64,000 nt of DNA. Source: an uncultured Eubacterium sp. Its GTDB lineage: Bacteria > Bacillota > Clostridia > Lachnospirales > Lachnospiraceae. Both the position numbers and the translations under genes were made by a program. Below, in pieces: positions 56,015-64,000 of the stretch (position 1 is its first letter; each line of letters opens with the position of its first letter). The notes beneath the pieces are model-generated. The model did no database searches. It was not told where the DNA came from and worked only from the letters and a program-made list of their open reading frames with translations. The stretch lies in NCBI GenBank assembly GCA_958446835.1, contig CAUCXT010000001.1:130793-194792 (forward strand), given 5' to 3'.

Positions 56015-56932
56015 TTATAACGAATTACTTTTCTGACTATCAGTATACCAATGTAATAGGATTCTTGCAATCCATTTTGGCCAAAATTTACAATACATTT
56101 GATAATCTTCCTCTGTTCTGCCGTTATCCGCAATTATCTCAGAGGTAGTTGATTCCTGATGAATACGGTGATAGCACAGAGGTCTGGTCGCATAGAGAAA
56201 TCCCCCATTAAGCCTTGAGAGCTTCTCCCATGCCTCCCAGTCAACATTGCTCTTCATTCCTACTGTGAATATCTTTTCAGGCATAAGCTCCATGTTAAAT
56301 GTGACGGACGGACAGCACACCGGGTTTCCCATGGACAATATCCTTCTCCTTACGAAAACCGAATGTGCGAACAGCCTATGTTCCTTAGTTCCTATACCAA
56401 GCGGCGAGAGCATAAGTCTCTTTACTGCAAGAAGCTTATTCTTATGGCATGGTTCACCATTCCTAAGTTCCTCATAGTTCGTAAAAAATATAAGCGGTCT
56501 TCGGTCATTCTCCATGGCATGCATACATTCCACGGTATAATTCCTTCTGTAGACATCATCCTGATGTGCTACAGTGACATACCGCGTCTTTGCCATGCTG
56601 ATTCCGAAATTCCAGTCTGCGCTTATGCCTGTCTCACCATCATTTACATAGAGTTCAATTCCATGCTTCTGTGCCATATTGCTTATATAATCGCAAGGGG
56701 TTGAAGTCACCATTATGATGGTGCTTGTAACTGTCTGCTCCTCAAGCGATTCTATACACTCCTCAAGAAAAGCACTCTCCTTGTATGCACAGATTACAAA
56801 AGTATGTTTATCTGAATAATCTTTTTTCATAAAATCTCCATATTGCCGCACAGCAGCCCACTGTTTAACAAAATTTTCATCTATTTGCATGATTTCAGGA
56901 ATATCATGCCTTCCTGCCTCCATGTGCTGCAT
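56015..56932 (-). CDS. Family 2 glycosyltransferase
   Basis: 305 residues of GT-A fold without membrane spans. Seen are HTFVICAYKESAFLEECIES (the nucleotide-binding start), YVNDGETGISADWNFGISMA and the metal-binding VTVAHQDDVYRRNYTVEC, the QDD being the DXD equivalent. FEMELMP-type and WEAWEKLSR segments mark the acceptor side. Donor and acceptor sugar are unknown. The N-terminal 35 residues before MKKDYSDKHTF have no matched domain, and no good ribosome binding site decides among the ATGs, so the start is provisional. It follows the membrane glycosyltransferase gene by 14 bases. Confidence 0.82.
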   Translation of the reverse strand: MQHMEAGRHDIPEIMQIDENFVKQWAAVRQYGDFMKKDYSDKHTFVICAYKESAFLEECIESLEEQTVTSTIIMVTSTPCDYISNMAQKHGIELYVNDGETGISADWNFGISMAKTRYVTVAHQDDVYRRNYTVECMHAMENDRRPLIFFTNYEELRNGEPCHKNKLLAVKRLMLSPLGIGTKEHRLFAHSVFVRRRILSMGNPVCCPSVTFNMELMPEKIFTVGMKSNVDWEAWEKLSRLNGGFLYATRPLCYHRIHQESTTSEIIADNGRTEEDYQMYCKFWPKWIARILLHWYTDSQKSNSL

Positions 56933-56946
56933 GTTTTAGCCATATT

Positions 56947-58095
56947 TTACTTATGCTTAATCTCAAGGATTCCGATAAAGAAGCTTCCGAACAACACCTG
57001 CACACCTGTAACCATGAATGTCACAGCCGGAATTGTAAGTCTCATCATCTCCTGTGGGTTAAGCTGGCCGAAATTCTTGCTGTTCCAGCCAACAAGTGCC
57101 ATTATCGTGAGCACAAGACCAATTATAAACAACACTGCTCCGATAAAGATTCCTTTATCAACAGTAAAAAACTTCTTTTTCTCATTCTCAGGCATAGGTA
57201 TAAAGCCTGTCATCCTTGCATAGGTCCTCGTAAACGCATTAAACAGGATAAGGTTGACACCTATCATAAGCATAGCCGATGTATACAAAAGTGTATTTAT
57301 GTCAAATCCGACCTCACCAATTGTAATTGTGTTAGCGGCGAGAATACACATAAGCACCGCACCAAGCGCCGTAAAAAATATTCCCGGATACAGGAAAAGC
57401 CAGCTCGGGCTGTGCATAAGCAGGAACTTGAGATGTCTCCAGCCATCATGGAAGCTTCTAAGATGCGGTGCCCTGCTTCTTCCATCAGGAGAGAGAGTTG
57501 TCGGCACCTCTGTTATCTTGAGCTTATAGAGTGTAGCCTTCACAACCATCTCACTGGCATACTCCATACCGATTGTCTGAAGTCCCAGCTTCATAATGGA
57601 ATCCCTCTTATATCCGCGCAGTCCGCAGTGAAAGTCTCCAATATCACTCTTATAGAACAGACGTCCTATAAATGACAGCACAGGATTACCGAGATATCTG
57701 TGAAGCGGCGGCATAGCGCCCTTGGCAATACCTCCCTTAAAACGATTACCCATGACAAGATCATAGCCTTCACGAAGCTTATCAAGGAAAGGCATAAGAT
57801 GAAGGAAATCATAGCTGTCATCCGCATCACCCATGATGACATACTCTCCCTTGGCTGCCTCACAGCCACCTATAAGCGCTGCGCCATAGCCGCGCTGTGC
57901 AATCGGAACAACTCTTGCTCCCGCCTTCACGGCAATCTCGCGGGAACCGTCCGTGCTTCCGTTATCTGCGATAAGCACCTCCCCGTTAACATTATTCTCT
58001 CTCAAAAAGGTCTGTGCCTTTTTTATACATGTCTCCAATGTCTCAGCCTCGTTAAGGCAAGGCATGAGAATAGTCAGTTCATACTCGTAGGACAT
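56947..58095 (-). CDS. Membrane glycosyltransferase, DPM1/GtrB-like
   Basis: 382 residues. The N-terminal catalytic part has ELTILMPCLNEAETLETCIK, EVLIADNGSTDGSREIAVKA, GEYVIMGDADDSYDF (the DAD metal site) and DLVMGNRFKGGIAKG. From about 235 there are four membrane spans (WLFLYPGIFFTALGAVLMCI, LLYTSAMLMIGVNLILFNAF and two more). This is the polyprenyl-phosphate glycosyltransferase architecture, charging undecaprenyl phosphate with a sugar at the membrane. The sugar is unknown. It is the middle of a unit with licD and a soluble GT2. Confidence 0.86.
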   Translation of the reverse strand: MSYEYELTILMPCLNEAETLETCIKKAQTFLRENNVNGEVLIADNGSTDGSREIAVKAGARVVPIAQRGYGAALIGGCEAAKGEYVIMGDADDSYDFLHLMPFLDKLREGYDLVMGNRFKGGIAKGAMPPLHRYLGNPVLSFIGRLFYKSDIGDFHCGLRGYKRDSIMKLGLQTIGMEYASEMVVKATLYKLKITEVPTTLSPDGRSRAPHLRSFHDGWRHLKFLLMHSPSWLFLYPGIFFTALGAVLMCILAANTITIGEVGFDINTLLYTSAMLMIGVNLILFNAFTRTYARMTGFIPMPENEKKKFFTVDKGIFIGAVLFIIGLVLTIMALVGWNSKNFGQLNPQEMMRLTIPAVTFMVTGVQVLFGSFFIGILEIKHK

Positions 58096-58150
58096 AACAA
58101 TGTCTCCTATCCATTTCTATAATTCTATAACAATTCTTTCAAATATGATT

Positions 58151-59023
58151 CTATTTATCCTCAGAAGCTGAAGGTGCATAAGGCCCGAAATCAAGCTCAT
58201 AAGGGAAATGTGTCTTTCTCTTTTCCACAGGCGGCGGTGTCATATAATCGCCATACATCTTGGTGAGAAGTTCCTCAAGATGATTCGGGAAAGGAAGTGT
58301 CGTATCCTCATACGGAAGTTCTCTTAACGGGTAAATATCATCCACGGAAAATGTATTGGTATACGGAAGAGGGTCACAGAAATATGCTATTCTCTTAGTA
58401 TTGGCATTCTCGTATTTTCTGTTCGCCTTCTCGCGCTTCATGTACAGCCATTCCTTTGAAATACCAAGCCACTTCATAAGATGATGCCCTGCAACACATG
58501 CCGCCGTGACAAGCTTAGCTGTGAGCCCGTGTACATACAGATACGGTCTTGGAATACTTCTGAGGATAAGAAGCTTTCCCCAGAACCATGCCGTCCACAT
58601 CTGCCACCAGTATGCGAGCTTACCATCTGCCGCATTGTCAAGCGCATATAGGTCAAGGAATATTCCCCAATTACAATCAACATCCTTCATTGAGTATTCC
58701 CTGAACTTCGTCCCCTTAAGCACAAGTCTTGTGGTCGCAAGAGGATAGTTGATGTCCGTCTCGGTGTTAAGCACCTCATACTTATCGCCCATCTGCTCTG
58801 TCACAAGCTCCATAAAACGCTCATAATCCTTTCGCGGCATTGAGATATCTATATCGTCATCCCAAGGTATATACCCCTTATGTCGCAATGCCCCTATGCC
58901 TGTCCCGGCATAGCCGAAATATATCAGGTTATTCTCATCACAGATCCTTTTAAAATCTGTCAGTATCTCCATCTCAAGCTTCTGCAGGTGTTTTAACTGC
59001 TCCGGCTCATAAAACTTAGGCAT
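58151..59023 (-). CDS. licD: LicD-family phosphotransferase
   Basis: 290 residues of the LicD/fukutin nucleotidyltransferase-like family. The hallmark GALRHKGYIPWDDDIDISMP (about 48-67) holds the D-D-D-I-D metal site, and YEKPEQ-like LKHLQKLEMEILTDFKRICDENNL precedes it. LicD moves phosphocholine (or another phosphate ester) from a CDP-linked donor to teichoic acids or surface polysaccharide. No licA, licB or licC is nearby, so the donor must come from elsewhere or differ. The operon with two glycosyltransferases supports a role in envelope polymer decoration. Confidence 0.88.
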   Translation of the reverse strand: MPKFYEPEQLKHLQKLEMEILTDFKRICDENNLIYFGYAGTGIGALRHKGYIPWDDDIDISMPRKDYERFMELVTEQMGDKYEVLNTETDINYPLATTRLVLKGTKFREYSMKDVDCNWGIFLDLYALDNAADGKLAYWWQMWTAWFWGKLLILRSIPRPYLYVHGLTAKLVTAACVAGHHLMKWLGISKEWLYMKREKANRKYENANTKRIAYFCDPLPYTNTFSVDDIYPLRELPYEDTTLPFPNHLEELLTKMYGDYMTPPPVEKRKTHFPYELDFGPYAPSASEDK

Positions 59024-59106
59024 AATATACTCCCTCCAAAATTATCAACTGCAAAATAATTACTATGTAAGCTGTTTTTCACAAATAACCGGCACAAGCC
59101 TATCCA

Positions 59107-59955
59107 TCAGTTTAACAGCTCTGCCTTCTCGTACTGCTCCTCGACAAAGCGTTTTGCCTCCACCGCGTTCTCCGGCTTGGTGTTCTCAAGCAGGCAATGT
59201 ACAAAAGGCTTATAGGTCTTAACATAGCTCATAAGGAGAGGATAATTAAGAAGCCCGCTTCCCGACCTTACCGACTTCATCTCACCATTCTCAAGCACAA
59301 AGTCCTTAAGGTGCATACAGCATATATCATTACCGCACAATTCAAATGCTGTGCGGATAATCTCATCCTGCTTCTCATAATTGCCTGCATACAATACATT
59401 AACTGGGTCAAATATAAGCTGAAGATTCGGCGAATCAATCGCGTCAAGCACCTTTCTTGCGCGCTCGAAATTGCATACTATATGCTTATATACCGGCTCT
59501 ATCGCTATGATAACCCCCATCTTCTCGGCATACTCTACAACCGGGCGGAGTCCCTCTATAAATACCTCAAGAGCCTCATCCGTGTGATTATCCGGTGAAA
59601 AAGCGTACTCCTCATTCACCGCGCCTGTCTCAGTTCCCACCATTCCGGCTCCGACAAGACCTGCAAAGCGGATGTGTGCCTTGTAGGTATCCTGTGTTTT
59701 CTTAAGTGTCTCCTTATTAGGATTAGCTAAATTAAGATAGCACCCAAGCACTGCCACGTCAACCTTATTCTTCTCGCAGAGCTCCTTTATATAGAAAGCA
59801 AGTCCCGGTGTCATAACTCCATTGTTGACCTTGAACTCCTTCACCGCCTTTGAAAGTGCCAGCTGTGTGCAGTGAAATCCCTGCTTACCTATATTCTCAA
59901 AAAGATTCTCCAGACTGCTATGCTCTACGTCATGTCCTCTTACGCCTATTCTCAT
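59107..59955 (-). CDS. Sugar phosphate isomerase/epimerase-like TIM-barrel protein
   Basis: 282 residues of the xylose isomerase-like TIM-barrel family. VDVAVLGCYLNLANPNKETL and the metal-binding pattern AIEPVYKHIVCN, LQLIFDPVNVLYAGN, CCMHLKDF, LLENTKPE (Glu, Asp, His, Glu) are visible. Enzymes of this fold act on keto-sugars, myo-inosose or hydroxypyruvate; the substrate cannot be chosen. It is upstream of licD and could belong to the same unit. No inositol genes are nearby. Confidence 0.78.
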   Translation of the reverse strand: MRIGVRGHDVEHSSLENLFENIGKQGFHCTQLALSKAVKEFKVNNGVMTPGLAFYIKELCEKNKVDVAVLGCYLNLANPNKETLKKTQDTYKAHIRFAGLVGAGMVGTETGAVNEEYAFSPDNHTDEALEVFIEGLRPVVEYAEKMGVIIAIEPVYKHIVCNFERARKVLDAIDSPNLQLIFDPVNVLYAGNYEKQDEIIRTAFELCGNDICCMHLKDFVLENGEMKSVRSGSGLLNYPLLMSYVKTYKPFVHCLLENTKPENAVEAKRFVEEQYEKAELLN

Positions 59956-60053
59956 ATATTTTTCCTTTCATATCCTCACTTTAATGAGTATGTATAATTC
60001 ACATTATTTTCAAAAGTACGTTTTATTTTACCATCAAAATACTTATATTTCAA

Positions 60054-61808
60054 TCAACATTTTACAGAGCTTAACACAATCTGAAGCTTCCTTTTTCCAT
60101 TAAATTCATTGATGGACGGATAATACAGCACACTGACATTCTTCCCATCGGCGAACGCTTTTTCAAGTTCATCGTTAATTGAGAACATTACCGCCTCCAT
60201 AGTAACCTCGGAACTAAAAATCTTCCCTGTGCCATCTCTAAACTGCGCCTGCTTTGAAAAATTCACCCTTGTAAACTGTCCCTCTTTTCCCATGTGTGAG
60301 AGACTCTTTATCTGTAAACCCTTGTCCGCAAACACAGGCTTCTCATTCCCTTTTCCGAACGGTTCAAGCACCGACAAATCATCAATAACCTTCTCAGAAA
60401 TATATTCTAACGGCATAGGCACATCTATCCATATCTTAAGTGTAAGGTCATCCTCGCACAGTCCACAGTATTCATTGAGCTTCCTTCTCAATTCATCAAG
60501 CTTATCCGGCTCTATCGACATACCTGCCGCCATCGGATGACCCCCGAACTTTGCGAGAAGCGCCTTACACTGTGACAGCTTTTCAAACATATTATAGGCT
60601 TCTATTGAACGTCCTGAACCCTTAAGGCATCCCTCACCGTCCGCAAATACTATGACCGGCTTATTGTAGCGCTCCCTTATCTTACCTGCAATTATTCCCA
60701 CAATGCTCTCATGGCAGCCCGGCAGATACACAACAAGCACCTTGTCATCCTTGAGTGAGCTGTTATCTATCATGTCAAATGCCTTCTCAACGCCCTGTCT
60801 TGTAAGCTCCTTGCGCTCTTCATTGAGTGCTACCAGCTCCCCGGCAAGGTGTTCTGCCTCACCCTTATCCGTCGCAAGAAGCATCTGTATGGCAAGCATA
60901 GCCGACTCTAATCTGCCGCTCGCATTGAGACATGGCCCTATAACAAAACCCACATGGTATGAAGCTATCCGCGCCCTGTCAAGTTTATTCAGGTCTATAA
61001 GGGCATTAAGTCCCGGGTTGGTTGAATTTTTTATTTTCTTAAGTCCCAGTCGGACAATAGTCCTGTTCTCACCTTGAAGGTCAACGACATCTCCCACAGT
61101 GGCAATCGCAGCAAATTCAAGGAAATCGTAGATTTCGTTCTCAGGTCTTTTATACAATTCATATAGAGCCTGCACAAGCTTCATTCCTACAACTGCACCG
61201 CATATCTTCTTCCATGGATATGTGCAGTCCGCCCTCGCCGGGTCGACAACGGCATCCGCCGGCGGAAGTATCTGCGTCTTTTCACCATCTTTTTCCTCAA
61301 ACGGCACCCCATGATGGTCTGTGACTAGCACAGTCATTCCAAGCGCCTTGGCATGCTCTATCTGATTATAAGCTGCAATTCCGTTGTCACAGGTTATTAT
61401 CACATGTCTGCCCGCCTCATTCGCCTCGTCTATAAGTCTCTCATTTATCCCATATCCGTCCGTAACCCTGTGTGGAACAACATAATCCACATCGGCGCCA
61501 AGCCGCTTCAAGCCGCTGTACAGAATATATATGGAATTGATTCCGTCAATATCGTAATCCCCGACTATTCGTATACTCTCGTTCTTATCTATGGCATTCC
61601 TGACAATCTGCGCTGCCTTGTCCATATCCTTAAGCAGCCACGGAGAATGCAGACTGTTCAAATCGCCGTTTATATACTCCTCATACTGCTGCGGCGTCAC
61701 AATGTCCCTGTTTCTTATGATTCGCGCCACAACCTGATCTATATTATATTTCTCACCTATCGCCTTAAAATCGGCACTTTTGCCGTATACACGCCATTCT
61801 TCCTTCAT
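60054..61808 (-). CDS. recJ: Single-stranded-DNA-specific exonuclease RecJ
   Basis: 584 residues with the DHH/DHHA1 architecture. VGDYDIDGINSIYILYSGL (motif I), VIITCDNGIAAYNQ, VLVTDHHGVPF (DHH), ADCTYPWKKICGAVVGMKL and the C-terminal DHHA1 GSGRSIEAYNM...KFGGHPMAAGMSIE are all present. RecJ degrades single strands 5' to 3' in recombination and repair. It is shorter at the C-terminus than some homologues but within the family range. The start at 61808 is chosen because GAGG is seven bases upstream. It is next to a REP palindrome and the surface-protein gene. Confidence 0.92.
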   Translation of the reverse strand: MKEEWRVYGKSADFKAIGEKYNIDQVVARIIRNRDIVTPQQYEEYINGDLNSLHSPWLLKDMDKAAQIVRNAIDKNESIRIVGDYDIDGINSIYILYSGLKRLGADVDYVVPHRVTDGYGINERLIDEANEAGRHVIITCDNGIAAYNQIEHAKALGMTVLVTDHHGVPFEEKDGEKTQILPPADAVVDPARADCTYPWKKICGAVVGMKLVQALYELYKRPENEIYDFLEFAAIATVGDVVDLQGENRTIVRLGLKKIKNSTNPGLNALIDLNKLDRARIASYHVGFVIGPCLNASGRLESAMLAIQMLLATDKGEAEHLAGELVALNEERKELTRQGVEKAFDMIDNSSLKDDKVLVVYLPGCHESIVGIIAGKIRERYNKPVIVFADGEGCLKGSGRSIEAYNMFEKLSQCKALLAKFGGHPMAAGMSIEPDKLDELRRKLNEYCGLCEDDLTLKIWIDVPMPLEYISEKVIDDLSVLEPFGKGNEKPVFADKGLQIKSLSHMGKEGQFTRVNFSKQAQFRDGTGKIFSSEVTMEAVMFSINDELEKAFADGKNVSVLYYPSINEFNGKRKLQIVLSSVKC

Positions 61809-61911
61809 CTTCATTCCTCTATCAATACTTTTTTCCCTTCAAAAGCAAAACCGTAATGTTTTATAAAATATCTTAACACAATGTATCATCTTAAGCAAGT
61901 AGGTGGCAGGC

Positions 61912-61936
61912 GGGACAGGGGTCTGGTACATGTCCC
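61912..61936. repeat. REP-like palindrome, copy 4
   Basis: GGGACAGGGGTCTGGTACATGTCCC keeps the GGGACAGGGGTCTGG arm of copy 3 but has the outer stem only (GGGACA/TGTCCC). It lies between recJ and a terminator, 41 kb from copy 3. Confidence 0.75.
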
Positions 61937-61937
61937 A

Positions 61938-61988
61938 CAAAAAAAGTCCAACAACCGGCACATATATACGCCTGTTGTTGGACTTTTA
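61938..61988 (-). terminator. Intrinsic terminator after the surface-protein gene
   Basis: AAAAGTCCAACAAC pairs with GTTGTTGGACTTTT across a 19-base loop, followed on the minus strand by a run of seven Ts and GTGGG. It lies 10 bases after the stop at 61999. Confidence 0.85.
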
Positions 61989-61998
61989 TCTATCCTAT

Positions 61999-64000
61999 CT
62001 ACTTCCTGTTATTACTCTTCTTTAGAGCCAGTGTAAATGCAAGTCCTGCCATGAACACTGCCATAAGAAGCATCCAGTATACACTTACGGCTGTCTGACC
62101 GCCTGTGCTTGGAGATACTATGTAATTTCCATTACCTGTATCCTTGTCATCAGGCTTATTATCAGGTTCCGTTATATCGCCCGGCTTATCGTCACTGCCT
62201 CCGTCATTTACAGGTTTGTCCGCATAAGCGATTGCATAGGTTGAGAACTTGTCCGTCTCGAATGTAAATTCATTAGTCGACTCATTGAAGCTTCCGCTGA
62301 GCACATCCGTCACTCCGTCATGCAGACGTATTATCTTATACTCCCTTATCATGCTCTTGTCATGATTTAAAAGTTCTGACGGTACTCCTATCGTAATCTT
62401 TATAGCTATTCCCGGCTCATGGAGCTGTGTCTTATCGCCATCTGCCACCTGTCTGAATAGGTTAGCATCAAAGAACATGATATCCGGATTCTCTCCCATT
62501 ATCTTCTCCGCCTCTTTGGTAACAGCCAGCTTATCCGCAGCAGAAATATCCGCTTCATCTGTCTTTGCAATTTCAAGCCATACTCTTGCGTCTGCTCCAT
62601 TTTCGATTGCGGTCTTTTCTTCTGTTGTGAAAATTCCACTTGCAGCAATCAGTTCGGACTTGGCATTATCAAGTGTAGCTTCTGCAATTGGTGAATCAGG
62701 AGCTACTTCTACGTCCTTCTCAAGACTTCCTGTATCTGCTGTTTCAATATCTCTGTATCTTACCTGACCACATCTTAAGCAGGTTGACTTCTCGCGATTA
62801 CCAGCCTTAACCCATTCTGACCAGTCATGTCCTAATGCGTCCACCACAGTCTGTGCCATAAGAATCTCATCGCATACAGAGCAATGACTACCCTCTGTAA
62901 GTCCTGTCTCTGTACAGGTTGCTGCTACAGCCTTGTCAACTACTGCTGTATGTCCCTCAATCGTAAGCTTTCCGGCTACGAATGTCACATCATAGTTCGG
63001 ATTAGCCCCTTCCTTTGCCTTTGCCGTAATATCATAGCTTCCCGCTGTTTCTCCCTCAGCTCTTGCAAGTGATATATCCTTTAAAGTTTCTCCCGGGACA
63101 AGACCTGCTGCCTTATAAGTAAATACCGGGTCTGCCTTGCCGATATGCTTCGCCGCGTTATCGACTGTTACGGTTACTGCCGCCGGAGTAATCACAAATT
63201 CTGTTATGACAGCCTGTAAAAGCTCCGGTAGTGCATAATTGCCATTGCTCAGAGCCACAGCCTGTGCCGTGTATTTGGTATTCTTATCCGTGTTAGCCGC
63301 AGTCTGCTCACCACTCACTGTGACAATAACCTTATCGTAACCGATGATATCGGTTTCATTTACCTTTGCAGTAGGCTTATGTGCCTTACCGTCATAGGTA
63401 AATTCTGTATCAGACCATACAAGGCTTACTGTCTTTGGTGCAATCTTGATTACTACACTGCCCTCTGTGTCCTCGTAGCTATCTGCTGTTACCTTGTAGT
63501 AAACAGTGTATTCTCCCGCGTCCTTGTATGTTACAGGGTTCTCACTGTAAGTTACTTTTCCGTCTGCGTCCTTCGTGCCATAAACAACCTTTACATTAGA
63601 AGCTGCATTGTCGGATGGCTCTGTCACATTGACTGTAATACCATATGCCTGTCCGTCATAAGTTCCTGTATAACCCTCTGCGGAAACTTTCATTTCCTTC
63701 TTATGGATTGAGAACTCTTTTGTGGCAGATACGCTTTCATAATTTTCATCTGCCTTTACAGTAATGCGGACTACATACTTGCCGTAATCCTGTGGTGCTT
63801 CTGATGTATATGTGCTGTCCTCTGCATCCTGCTTCTTATATTCAACTGTAACATTGGCATCGTCTGTGCCTCTGTCATTTGATGTAGTAAATGTTGGTGC
63901 TGTTACAGCATTTCCGTCATAAACCTTTGAAATATCGGAAACATCTGAAATGCTGCCTATAGCTTTATTTACGGTAAGCGTGATTACCGATGTATCCGGT
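61999..64000 (-). CDS. Sortase-anchored surface protein with MBG/YDG repeats (N-terminus outside window)
   Basis: 667 codons are visible, and the frame stays open to the right edge; the internal ATG at 63693 is not the start. The protein has repeated beta-sandwich modules: ISKVYDGNAVTAPTF, TYDGQAYGITVNVTEP and FTYDGKAHKPTAKVN are YDG/MBG-type repeats. A Cys motif block (TCTETGLTEGSHCSVCDEIL, then CLRCGQVRYRD) follows, then a helical linker, an Ig-like domain ending FETDKFSTYAIAYAD, and a Gly/Asp/Pro-rich wall-spanning stretch. The end is SPSTGG, a 22-residue hydrophobic span and KKSNNRK, a cell-wall sorting signal with a non-LPXTG motif. It is probably an adhesin or a fibrous surface structure. 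Confidence 0.85.
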   Translation of the reverse strand, partial: PDTSVITLTVNKAIGSISDVSDISKVYDGNAVTAPTFTTSNDRGTDDANVTVEYKKQDAEDSTYTSEAPQDYGKYVVRITVKADENYESVSATKEFSIHKKEMKVSAEGYTGTYDGQAYGITVNVTEPSDNAASNVKVVYGTKDADGKVTYSENPVTYKDAGEYTVYYKVTADSYEDTEGSVVIKIAPKTVSLVWSDTEFTYDGKAHKPTAKVNETDIIGYDKVIVTVSGEQTAANTDKNTKYTAQAVALSNGNYALPELLQAVITEFVITPAAVTVTVDNAAKHIGKADPVFTYKAAGLVPGETLKDISLARAEGETAGSYDITAKAKEGANPNYDVTFVAGKLTIEGHTAVVDKAVAATCTETGLTEGSHCSVCDEILMAQTVVDALGHDWSEWVKAGNREKSTCLRCGQVRYRDIETADTGSLEKDVEVAPDSPIAEATLDNAKSELIAASGIFTTEEKTAIENGADARVWLEIAKTDEADISAADKLAVTKEAEKIMGENPDIMFFDANLFRQVADGDKTQLHEPGIAIKITIGVPSELLNHDKSMIREYKIIRLHDGVTDVLSGSFNESTNEFTFETDKFSTYAIAYADKPVNDGGSDDKPGDITEPDNKPDDKDTGNGNYIVSPSTGGQTAVSVYWMLLMAVFMAGLAFTLALKKSNNRK

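Noticed and set aside
56953..57675. 240-codon plus-strand open frame opposite a glycosyltransferase
   Set aside because: It is antisense to a well-supported membrane glycosyltransferase and is rich in His/Cys/Lys, as shadow frames usually are.
1..64000. CRISPR array, tRNA or rRNA genes, prophage
   Set aside because: No regularly spaced repeats, cloverleaf-forming segments, rRNA signatures, or integrase and phage structural genes were seen.

Overview
The window looks like a chromosomal segment of a Gram-positive anaerobe of class Clostridia, most likely family Lachnospiraceae. This is inferred from the sequence alone: moderate GC, strong AGGAGG-type ribosome binding sites, NifS/NifU Fe-S genes, oxygen-independent HemZ, a GerA-type germination protein, a monofunctional AICAR transformylase beside a PurO-type IMP cyclohydrolase, DUF5050 and CmpB-like membrane proteins, and MBG/Cys-motif surface repeats. 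Almost every gene is on the minus strand. The exceptions are a DUF5050 protein (27.1 kb) and a CmpB-like membrane protein (44.8 kb). No tRNA, rRNA, CRISPR array or prophage was seen.

Layout (minus-strand transcription runs right to left). 0-5 kb: the start of a GH31 glycosidase, then a two-gene purine unit (purO-purH) behind a ZTP (pfl) riboswitch with an overlapping intrinsic terminator, a small secreted protein, a stretch of decayed ORFs, and a Gly/Pro-rich membrane protein. 5-16 kb: nifS-nifU, a large Fkp-type fucokinase/GDP-fucose pyrophosphorylase, a GH13 amylase, a lone GerA-type protein with an orphan small-RNA candidate at its 3' end, and an NlpC/P60 peptidase plus M19 dipeptidase pair that suggests muropeptide recycling. 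16-27 kb: a REP-associated transposase remnant with dispersed GGGACAGG palindromes, RidA, a DUF2264 protein, folD-fchA one-carbon genes, a DRE-TIM aldolase-like enzyme, ppk1 and ppx separated by a cruciform-forming MITE-like element, and pheA.

27-40 kb: a TPR/DUF4037 protein; a two-subunit ABC exporter under a TetR-like regulator, in which the second subunit has an in-frame TGA inside its Walker A motif; and a peroxide-defence operon (two Cys-type glutathione peroxidases, a TSCPD protein and an OhrR-type MarR regulator) with OhrR-like boxes. There follow a broken Rpn nuclease, a receiver/HATPase chimera left by deletion of a two-component system, and an AAA/DUF4143 ATPase. 40-54 kb: an AAC(3)-family acetyltransferase, an M15 peptidase, an NSS transporter, an RlmI-like methyltransferase, glyA behind a chemotaxis receptor, an HD-GYP protein, hemZ, a metallo-beta-lactamase-fold hydrolase, relA/spoT and apt. 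54-64 kb: galE, two family-2 glycosyltransferases, licD, a TIM-barrel epimerase-like protein, recJ, and the C-terminal two-thirds of a sortase-anchored surface protein ending in an SPSTG motif.

Two functional themes stand out. One is purine and one-carbon metabolism: ZTP riboswitch, purO/purH, folD, fchA, glyA, apt and relA. The other is the cell envelope: fkp, galE, glycosyltransferases, licD, peptidases and the surface protein. The strongest observations are the ZTP riboswitch arrangement, the TGA in the ABC transporter P-loop, the cruciform element between ppk1 and ppx, the REP family with its decayed transposase, the orphan sRNA candidate and the receiver/HATPase chimera. I found no wholly new multi-gene system.
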